In this document: positions 57,766-64,000 of the stretch, piece after piece
Position numbering within the stretch: position 1 is the first letter of the stretch
How the letters are laid out: the number at the start of each line of letters is the position of its first letter
Source of the DNA: Gaiellales bacterium
GTDB lineage: Bacteria > Actinomycetota > Thermoleophilia > Gaiellales > JAICJC01
NCBI GenBank assembly: GCA_036403155.1
Contig: DASWRM010000076.1
Coordinates: 130,909-194,908, forward strand
Direction: 5' to 3'
Length of the DNA stretch: 64,000 nt
The notes under the pieces: model-generated
Told to the model about the DNA's origin: nothing
Databases searched by the model: none
Seen by the model: the letters and a program-made list of their open reading frames with translations, nothing else
Position numbers and translations under genes: made by a program

Positions 57766-60700
57766 GGCATGTCACCCCCGGGGCGCGCGGGCAGGGGAGC
57801 CGAGAACGCGGCGTGGGTGGCGAGCGTGACCGAGGCTGCGGCGATCAGGAGGAACGCCGCGAGGCCGCCCGCCACCACCGGCCACGCCATGTGGCGCTGA
57901 AGCGGCGGAACCGGCACTCCAGCGGTGGCGGTGACCTGCACCAGGGCGACCGTCGCGGCGGACAGTGCAAGACCGATCACCAGCGCTGCGGCGAGTCCGA
58001 CTGCGGCGACGATGACCGCACGTATGCGCAGCTGGCGCCGCAGCACCGCGGGCGGCACCCCCTGCGCCTCGAGGTCGAACAGCGCCGTCCGGTCGTCGCG
58101 GACCGCGCTTGCGACGGCCAGCACCAGGCCGCCCACCGAGAGCGCGAGCGCGAGCACCGCGGCGGCCTGCAGCACGAGCCGGATGCCCTTCGAGAGCGGA
58201 TCGGCCTGCAGCGACCGAAGCGTGGCCGCATGCGACGTGCGGGCCAGGCTCGTGAAGGGCGGCTGCGTGACCGCCGCGTCGAGGGCCGGAACGTCCTGCG
58301 CGCGATCCGCCCGCAGCCAGATCTCGTCCGGCATGGCGGAACCGGGATCGTCGGCGTTGACCGCGGTCGCGAGGCGCGACTCCTCCATGACGGCGAACGT
58401 CCCGTCGACGGTCGGAAACCGCGCGCCGACGGCGACGATCTGGGCGGGAACCGTGACCCCCGCGAAGCGCAGCTCGATCAGCCCACCCTGGGCGGCACGC
58501 GCGATGTCCGCGCTGACGGCGACCGGCACAGGCGTCCCGTCCGTCGCCTCGCGCGGCCGGAGCAGGGGCCGTGTTGCGCCGGTGAGTGCCACGCGCACAC
58601 GCACGGCGCCCTGGGACGGTTCCGGCATGAGCCCACCCCGGCCGACCCACCCGCTCCAGTCGGTGACCACGCTGGTCCCAGCCCGAAGGGAGCCGAGTGT
58701 CACGGTGCCCCGCAGGCCCGACGCCGCGCCCCCTTCCCCCTGCTGGTGGATCGCGATCTTCGAGTCCGCCGCGGTGCGGTCGATCTGGACCGCCACCAGC
58801 CTCCCGCCCGCGAGCCGCGGCGGCACGGTCGCGGTCAGCACGCGCCGGCCCGGCGGCGCTGTGCCCAGCCGCACCACGGCGATGTCCCCGCCCGCGGCCT
58901 GCACCACGAGTGCCATCGAGACGTGCGCCCCGTCGACGGTCACCGGCAGCGTCAGCGGCCCGCCCGCAAGCGCAGGTCCGGCGAGCGACGCCCCTCCGCC
59001 GGCTCCCAGCCTCCGCGCGAGCGCCACCGGGTCGGCCGGGAGGCCGTCGCCGCGCCAGCGAAGGCCCGTGATGGCGGACGCCGGCAGTCCCAGCGCCGTC
59101 AGGTCGACGGGATGCGCGCCCGAGGCCGCGGCGGTGGCACTGAGCCGCAGCACCGGCATGGCGGTGGTGCCTCCGGCGAGCGACCGGTAGCGGGCCAGCG
59201 GCGCAGCGTCGAGCGGCCGCACGAGCTGCGCGCCCTCCCGCAGCGTCTCGTCCGCGGGCACCGCGAACGCGGCCTGGTCGGCCTGGCCCGCGGCCAGGGT
59301 CTCGCGGTAGGTCGACGCGAAGAATCCGAGGCCGAGCGCGACCGCCAGGAACGCAGCCGCCACCGCAGCGGGGAGCGGCTCGCGCGCGACCGACACGACG
59401 GCGATCCGCGCCGCCGCCGGAGCCTCGCGGAGGCGGCGCTCGAGCAGGCGCATCAGCGGCGGCAAGAGCCGCGCGACGGCGACGCCGCAGACGACCGCCA
59501 CGAGCAGCGGCAGCAGCGGCAGCAGCGGGTCGGTGCCGTCGCTCCCGGCGTTCGCGGCACCGCGGGCGCCGGCCAGCGCGAGCGCCGCCAGCGAGGCGAC
59601 GGCGGCCACGTCCGCCAGCCGGCCGCCGACCCGCCCGTCGCCGAGCAGCAGCACGCCGACGACCACGGCCGTCGCCACGACAAGCGCGGCGATTCCGAGC
59701 GCGAGCCCGCCCGGCGCGAGCAGCGAGTGCGCGAGCACCGCGCCGGCTGGCAGCCCCGCAGACCGGGCGACCAGGGCGCCTGCGGCCACGGCCGCCGCGG
59801 CGCCCGCCGCGACGCCGAGCAGGGCCATCCACCCACCCTCTGCGAGAGCGAACATCACGATCTGGCGGCGCCGTGCCCCCCGCCGCTCGAGGCGCCGCCG
59901 CTCGGCGAGCGCGTCGGGGCGCAGAGCGTTTGCGGCGAGCACGACGAACGCCAGCAGCAGGGCCGCGATCTCGCCGCCGACGAGCGTCAGCCGTGTCGAT
60001 GCCGTATCGCTGCGGGAGGTCGCGTCCAGCACCGCCTGGTCGGGCGCGGAGATGCTCCAGAGGCTGTCGCCGGGGCCGATCGTCGAAAGCGCGCGGGCCT
60101 CCCGTCCCAGCAGGCCGCCGACGTCCCAGCTGTGCAGCGACCGGGGGTCGATCGGACGCGACCAGGCGTACGTGCGGTAGAGCCCCGCGAGGGCCGGCAT
60201 CTCGGAGACGGCGCGCACGTCGCCCGCGACGAACGTCGCCGGGGGCCGGCGGTGGCCGGCGCTCGCCCCCAGGTCGGTCACCGACCCGAACGGCAGCGCC
60301 GATGCCAGCCGGCCTTCGCCGACGGGCACCAGCCGGGCGCCCCCGGTGCTCGCGACGGGCAGGCGCTCGCCCGCCACCTGCACGACCTCACAGCGCACGG
60401 GCGTGCAGCTCCGTGGCAGCCGGCCGGCGGTCAGGCGCACGTACCGGCCGACGTCGTCGAGCCCAGCGACCAGCGCGATCCGGCCCTCCTCGAACCGGGT
60501 CTCGCGGTAGAGCACCGTCGCGACGGCCGGGCCGCCGGCGAGCGTCGCAAGCGCCCGGCGCGCCGGGCGGTCGATCGCGCGGTAGGGCCGCGACGGCGGG
60601 CCGCTCCATACCACACGAAGCGCGCGCTCGGCGGCCGGGACCCGGGCGAGCGCCCGCTGCACACTCAGCTCGGACGACACCCGCCCTCCCGCATACGTTG

Positions 60701-60824
60701 CGCCCAGCATCGCGGTCGCCGCCGCGATCCCGAGCGCGGCCAGCAGGCCGCGCAACGGCCGCCGCCGGATGCGAGCGATCGCCACCGCAAGCGGCGCGTA
60801 CAGCGCTGTGACTGCGGCGGGCAT
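57762..60824 (-). CDS. Large FtsX-like ABC transporter permease
   Basis: 1020 residues from ATG 60824. The N-terminal span (about 20-40), a long external domain (about 45-265), three spans (about 280-400), a tandem second FtsX module with another external domain of about 250 residues, and three C-terminal spans (VLQAAAVLALALSVGGLVLA, RAVIVAAVGLAAALVIG, WPVVAGGLAAFLLIAAAS). So two FtsX units are fused, matching the double ATPase. This layout transports or extracts substrates across the membrane by mechanotransmission; substrate unknown. Confidence 0.9.
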   Translation of the reverse strand: MPAAVTALYAPLAVAIARIRRRPLRGLLAALGIAAATAMLGATYAGGRVSSELSVQRALARVPAAERALRVVWSGPPSRPYRAIDRPARRALATLAGGPAVATVLYRETRFEEGRIALVAGLDDVGRYVRLTAGRLPRSCTPVRCEVVQVAGERLPVASTGGARLVPVGEGRLASALPFGSVTDLGASAGHRRPPATFVAGDVRAVSEMPALAGLYRTYAWSRPIDPRSLHSWDVGGLLGREARALSTIGPGDSLWSISAPDQAVLDATSRSDTASTRLTLVGGEIAALLLAFVVLAANALRPDALAERRRLERRGARRRQIVMFALAEGGWMALLGVAAGAAAAVAAGALVARSAGLPAGAVLAHSLLAPGGLALGIAALVVATAVVVGVLLLGDGRVGGRLADVAAVASLAALALAGARGAANAGSDGTDPLLPLLPLLVAVVCGVAVARLLPPLMRLLERRLREAPAAARIAVVSVAREPLPAAVAAAFLAVALGLGFFASTYRETLAAGQADQAAFAVPADETLREGAQLVRPLDAAPLARYRSLAGGTTAMPVLRLSATAAASGAHPVDLTALGLPASAITGLRWRGDGLPADPVALARRLGAGGGASLAGPALAGGPLTLPVTVDGAHVSMALVVQAAGGDIAVVRLGTAPPGRRVLTATVPPRLAGGRLVAVQIDRTAADSKIAIHQQGEGGAASGLRGTVTLGSLRAGTSVVTDWSGWVGRGGLMPEPSQGAVRVRVALTGATRPLLRPREATDGTPVPVAVSADIARAAQGGLIELRFAGVTVPAQIVAVGARFPTVDGTFAVMEESRLATAVNADDPGSAMPDEIWLRADRAQDVPALDAAVTQPPFTSLARTSHAATLRSLQADPLSKGIRLVLQAAAVLALALSVGGLVLAVASAVRDDRTALFDLEAQGVPPAVLRRQLRIRAVIVAAVGLAAALVIGLALSAATVALVQVTATAGVPVPPLQRHMAWPVVAGGLAAFLLIAAASVTLATHAAFSAPLPARPGGDMP

Positions 60825-60898
60825 GGCCGGTGATCGTAGACTCCCGGCCGGACCGTCCGCAGCTCGTGACGGATCCCTGCGGTAGTCTCGCGCACCCC

Positions 60899-62008
60899 AT
60901 GGCAGACCACCCGCTGCACGTCTTCTGGCATGACGACGCCCTGCGCCACGACACCGGGTCGGGCGCGTTCGACGGCGTCCCCTCGCCGCTGATCGAGGTG
61001 CCGGAGCTGCATCCCGAGAACGACGTGCGGGTGCGCAACATCCGGTCGATGCTGCGTGACGGCCCGCTGGCGAGGCACGTGCGCTGGCGTGACGGCCGCC
61101 CTGCGGCCGTGGAGGAGCTGCAGGCGCTGCACGACCCAAACTACGTGGAGCAGGTGCGACGCTTCTGCAGCAGCGGCGGCGGCGTGCTGTCGTGGGCGAC
61201 CGTGGTGTCCGAGGGCACCTGGGACGCGGCCCTCGCGTCGGCTGGGACGGCGATCGCCGCGGTGGACGCGGTGCTGGACGGCGAGTGTGCCGCCTCCTAT
61301 GCCCTCGTGCGCCCGCCCGGCCACCACGCGCAGCCGGCCATGACGGACGGCTACTGCCTCTTCTCGAACACCGCGCTCGCCGCCGAGGCGGCCAGGCGCC
61401 GGGGCGTCGAGCGCGTCGCGATCATCGACTGGGACGTGCACCACGGCAACGGCACGCAGGAATGCTTCTACGATCGTCCCGATGTGCTGACGATCTCGCT
61501 GCACATGCCGCACGGCTCGTGGGGTCCCACACATCCGCAGACGGGATCGCCGAGCGAGACGGGCGCGGGGGACGGCGAGGGCTTCAACGTCAACGTCGAG
61601 CTCGGGTGCGGCAGCGGCGATACGGCCTACGAGCGGGCGATGCGCCGGGTCGTGATGCCGGTCGTCGACGAGTACGCGCCCGACCTGATCATCGTCGCCG
61701 CCGGCCAGGACGCCAGCCAGTTCGATCCGAACGGGCGCCAGTGCGTTGGCATGCGCGGCTTCCGGACGCTCGGGGCGCTGGCCGCGGAGCTGGCCGCACG
61801 CCACGGCGGCGGCCGCCTCGCCGTCATCCAGGAGGGCGGCTACGGGCGGACGTATTCCGCCTTCTGCGCGCACGCCACACTGGAGGGCGTGCTGGGCCTC
61901 GACACCCTGCTCGACGACCCGCTCGCCTTCATGCCGGACGAGCACGACCGCGGCGACGCCGGCATCGATGCGGCACTGGACTTGCTGCGCCCGTTCTGGC
62001 GGCTATGA
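60899..62008 (+). CDS. Histone-deacetylase family amidohydrolase (acetylpolyamine amidohydrolase-like)
   Basis: 369 residues from ATG 60899; TAGTCT lies 10 nt before it. Catalytic residues of the family are in place: RPPGHHAQP (two His), DWDVHHGNGTQE (Asp and His zinc ligands), Asp in AGQDASQFDP and the Gly-rich EGGYGR. These zinc enzymes remove acetyl groups from polyamines, acetylated lysine side chains or acetoin-operon proteins (AcuC). Its stop codon overlaps the ATG of a GNAT acetyltransferase, pairing acetylation with deacetylation. Confidence 0.92.
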   Translation: MADHPLHVFWHDDALRHDTGSGAFDGVPSPLIEVPELHPENDVRVRNIRSMLRDGPLARHVRWRDGRPAAVEELQALHDPNYVEQVRRFCSSGGGVLSWATVVSEGTWDAALASAGTAIAAVDAVLDGECAASYALVRPPGHHAQPAMTDGYCLFSNTALAAEAARRRGVERVAIIDWDVHHGNGTQECFYDRPDVLTISLHMPHGSWGPTHPQTGSPSETGAGDGEGFNVNVELGCGSGDTAYERAMRRVVMPVVDEYAPDLIIVAAGQDASQFDPNGRQCVGMRGFRTLGALAAELAARHGGGRLAVIQEGGYGRTYSAFCAHATLEGVLGLDTLLDDPLAFMPDEHDRGDAGIDAALDLLRPFWRL

Positions 62009-62496
62009 GCGGGGCCGTGCGCCTGCGACCCATCCAGGGGAGCGACGCGGCGATGCTGCAGACGTTCTTCACCGAGCGCTGGGGTGGCCCGGTCGCGGCC
62101 GGCGGCGGCCGGCTCCACAGGCTCGACCGCCTTCCGGGCCTGATCGCGGAGGGCCCCGACGGCGCGATTGCCGGCGTCGTCACGTGGCAGATCGACGACC
62201 TCGACTGCGAGGTGGTGAGCATCGATGCCGTCGACGAGGGTCGCGGCACCGGCACCGCGCTGCTCGAGGGCGCGTGTGCCGCGGCGGCGGCAGCGGGCTG
62301 CCGGCGCGTCCACCTGATGACCACCAACGACAACCTGCGCGCGCTGTGGTTCTACCAGCGGCGGGGATTCGTGCTGTGCGAGCTGCGCCCGAACGCCGTC
62401 GCCGGCGCTCGGCTGCTGAAGCCGGGGATCCCGGCGGTCGGCGACCACGGCATCCCGATCCGGGACGAGATCGTCCTGGAACGGCCGCTATCGTGA
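62005..62496 (+). CDS. GNAT-family N-acetyltransferase
   Basis: 163 residues from ATG 62005 (ATGA overlap). The acetyl-CoA motif is VDEGRGTGTALLEGACAAAA at about 76-95, followed by VHLMTTNDNLRALWFYQRRG, the usual GNAT C-terminal strand-helix. Target unknown. Coupling to the deacetylase-like gene suggests that the two act on the same or related molecules. It ends 7 bp before the J-domain gene. Confidence 0.9.
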   Translation: MSGAVRLRPIQGSDAAMLQTFFTERWGGPVAAGGGRLHRLDRLPGLIAEGPDGAIAGVVTWQIDDLDCEVVSIDAVDEGRGTGTALLEGACAAAAAAGCRRVHLMTTNDNLRALWFYQRRGFVLCELRPNAVAGARLLKPGIPAVGDHGIPIRDEIVLERPLS

Positions 62497-62503
62497 GCGG
62501 GAA

Positions 62504-63295
62504 ATGCGCCGTCGAACCCTCCGTGCCAGCCAGTGTGCCCGTGCCCTGTGGCTGCTCGGCCTGCGCCCGCCCGTCGACGAAGACGAGCTCGCGCGCGCGT
62601 GGAAGCAGCGCGTCGCCCGCACCCATCCCGACCTGCACGCTGCGTCCGACCAGCGCAGCGAGGCGGCGACGGTGCTCACCCGTGCGCTGAACGACGCGCG
62701 CGACGTCGTGCAGGCGTGGATCGCGAGCGGCCGCGACTGGCCTGAGCCGTCGATCGGCGGGCGCACGGCCCCGGCCAGGCGCCGCCCGGCGCCGGAGCCG
62801 GCGTCCGCAGCCGTCTGCCGGCGGACCGGGCTTCGCGCCGGCGATCGCGTCCGCGTGTGGCCGTACGACGGCGAACTGGTGGCCGTCCGCGGCACCGAGC
62901 TGGAGGCGGGCGCCGGCGTGATCTGGGTGCTGCTGGCGGACGGCGGCGCGGCGCAAGCCGACCGCGTCCGGCTGGCCGCCTACGGGTGCCCGGTATGCGG
63001 CGCGTGCGACGGGCCGGTCGACGCGAACCTCGTCACCCGCCCGTGCAGCGACTGCCTGCGCGACCTGCGCCTGCTCGAGCAGCGAGCGTCCGAGGCCGCA
63101 CGCATCCGGGCGGCGATCGAGGCACGCTCGGAAGCAGGTCGTGCCATGGCGGGGTCGCTGGACAGCGAATGGCTCTCCCAGCGGGCCGCCGAGCGCGGGC
63201 GCTGGGCACGGCGGCTGAAGACCGCTGGGCCGGACGACCTCCGGGCCGCGCTGCTCGGCGCCTTCACGCGGGCGTTCGAGCGCTGGGCGGCGTGA
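62504..63295 (+). CDS. J-domain-like protein with a four-cysteine zinc finger
   Basis: 263 residues. The N-terminal 70 residues read as a J-domain with the HPD tripeptide in RVARTHPDLHAAS. A proline/alanine linker leads to an SH3-like beta part (RAGDRVRVWPYDGELVAVRG), then CPVCGACDG with CSDCLRDL, four or five Cys able to bind zinc, and a C-terminal helical tail. No DnaJ Gly/Phe region or DnaJ C-terminal domain is present. It is probably a specialised Hsp70 co-chaperone or an unrelated use of the fold; no dnaK is nearby. Confidence 0.65.
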   Translation: MRRRTLRASQCARALWLLGLRPPVDEDELARAWKQRVARTHPDLHAASDQRSEAATVLTRALNDARDVVQAWIASGRDWPEPSIGGRTAPARRRPAPEPASAAVCRRTGLRAGDRVRVWPYDGELVAVRGTELEAGAGVIWVLLADGGAAQADRVRLAAYGCPVCGACDGPVDANLVTRPCSDCLRDLRLLEQRASEAARIRAAIEARSEAGRAMAGSLDSEWLSQRAAERGRWARRLKTAGPDDLRAALLGAFTRAFERWAA

Positions 63296-63764
63296 TCGCG
63301 AACCGGTCTTCGCGCCCGAGCAGCGCCTGGTCGACGGACAGCCGCCGGGCCGGACGCCACGCCAGCAGATAGAACGGGATCCCGAGGGCGAGGTCGCGCA
63401 GGATGGTCGTGGCGCCGACCGTCGTCTGCACGGTCGTCCCGAAGCACCCGCAGTCGATCGCGAGCCCGCGCGCCCACGCCTGCGCCTCGGCGGCGATGAA
63501 GATCGCCATCAACACGCACGAGACGACGGCGACGGGGCGCACCAGTGCGCCCGCCAGGAGGTACAGCCCGAGCACGACCTCGACCAGCGGGAGCGCGTAG
63601 CTGAACGCGCTCTCCAAACCCGAGGGCAGCACCTGGTAGGCGTGCACCTGCAGCTGGAAGCCGTCCAGATCGGTCAGCTTCGTGACGCCCGCGAAGATCC
63701 AGACCGCCGAACCGGCGAGCCGCACCGCCAGTCCGGCCCACGGGAGCAGCCGGCTCCTATCCAC
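63264..63764 (-). CDS. MauE/DoxX-type membrane protein
   Basis: 166 residues from GTG 63764. Four spans with WAGLAVRLAGSAVWIFAGVTK and KLTDLDGFQLQVHAYQVLP near the N-terminus and the DCGCFGTTV motif after the third span, the signature of MauE-like proteins that take part in disulfide or quinone redox chemistry. It overlaps the thioredoxin-like gene by 8 nt, and its 3' end overlaps the J-domain gene by 32 nt. The MauE plus TlpA pair suggests a periplasmic thiol-redox module. Confidence 0.88.
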   Translation of the reverse strand: MDRSRLLPWAGLAVRLAGSAVWIFAGVTKLTDLDGFQLQVHAYQVLPSGLESAFSYALPLVEVVLGLYLLAGALVRPVAVVSCVLMAIFIAAEAQAWARGLAIDCGCFGTTVQTTVGATTILRDLALGIPFYLLAWRPARRLSVDQALLGREDRFAITPPSARTPA

Positions 63765-64000
63765 CGGCCGCCGCCCGCCTCAGCTCCTGCTCGATCGCCG
63801 CGGTGGGCTCCTCGGCGTTCGCCGCCCAGGCCACCCGGCCCGACGGCGAGATCACGTAGAACGTCGGGAAGTTCACGACCTTGTAGGCCGCTGTCACCGG
63901 TCCGGCCGGCCCCGGGGAGTGCCACGACCCCGGCCGGCCGCGTACGTCGATCAGGGCCGGATACGTCAGTCCGAAGTAGCGGTGGAACGCGTAGATGCTC
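63757..64000 (-). CDS. TlpA/redoxin-type thioredoxin-like protein, C-terminal part, runs off the right edge
   Basis: 81 codons are present. The segment AAYKVVNFPTFYVISPSGRV is the cis-Pro strand region of the thioredoxin fold, preceded by YAFHRYFGLTYPALID. The CxxC active site would be upstream, outside the window. It ends in an Ala/Glu-rich helix (AAIEQELRRAAAGG). Coupled to the MauE-type gene, it probably acts outside the membrane in disulfide reduction. Confidence 0.8.
   Translation of the reverse strand, partial: SIYAFHRYFGLTYPALIDVRGRPGSWHSPGPAGPVTAAYKVVNFPTFYVISPSGRVAWAANAEEPTAAIEQELRRAAAGG

Overview
A high-GC, almost fully coding window whose content (two-component system, ECF sigma factor, lipobox and Tat exports, start codons directly behind -10 boxes, many GTG starts, GTGA/ATGA gene overlaps) fits an actinobacterium. 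I lean towards a soil or aquatic Thermoleophilia/Gaiellales-type lineage, but that placement is inferred from gene style, not from a marker comparison. The organism looks aerobic and heterotrophic: PQQ dehydrogenase with cytochrome c, 2-oxoacid or acetoin dehydrogenase complex, amino-acid and peptide importers, and several peptidases.

Layout. 1-4981: partial universal stress protein, PQQ-cytochrome dehydrogenase, small proteins, tRNA-Pro(GGG), an ECF sigma factor with its membrane partner, and an XRE-type regulator. 4984-12631: proS, then lpdA, an alpha/beta hydrolase and a lipoyl-domain protein on the minus strand, divergent from E1-alpha, E1-beta and E2 of a 2-oxoacid/acetoin dehydrogenase. 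12678-15973: CBS protein, tandem M29 aminopeptidases, a conserved-looking small protein. 15983-23600: the classical infC-rpmI-rplT-SpoU ... pheS-pheT order, interrupted by a methyltransferase and a secreted phosphoesterase that overlap antisense. 23907-24551: phosphoribosyltransferase.

24548-42508 is the most interesting block. On the minus strand it reads kdd, a C45-type acyl hydrolase, a creatininase-like amidohydrolase, a dipeptide ABC importer (dppABCDF), M19 dipeptidase, amidase, a DmpA/beta-aminopeptidase-type P1 peptidase, a KamB-like P-loop protein, kamD, kamE, kal and kce, with a divergent GntR/HutC-type regulator. KamDE, Kdd, Kce and Kal together take beta-lysine through 3,5-diaminohexanoate and 5-amino-3-oxohexanoate to 3-aminobutyryl-CoA and crotonyl-CoA. 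KamA (alpha-lysine to beta-lysine) is not in the window, while a peptide importer and a peptidase of the beta-aminopeptidase family are. My main hypothesis is a scavenging pathway for beta-lysine-containing or N-acylated lysine peptides.

42543-50386 holds thrS, a histidine kinase and response regulator arranged tail to tail, a NUDIX hydrolase, two related 102-nt structured elements, a small membrane protein, a propeller-like protein and livF/livG; livM, livH and livK follow to 53955. 54149-60824: a Tat-exported DyP-like protein, a lipoprotein, and a double-ATPase plus 1020-residue FtsX-type permease exporter. 60899-64000: histone-deacetylase-like amidohydrolase with a coupled GNAT, a J-domain/zinc-finger protein, a MauE/DoxX-type membrane protein and the end of a TlpA-like thioredoxin.

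No transposase, integrase, CRISPR array or rRNA gene was seen.
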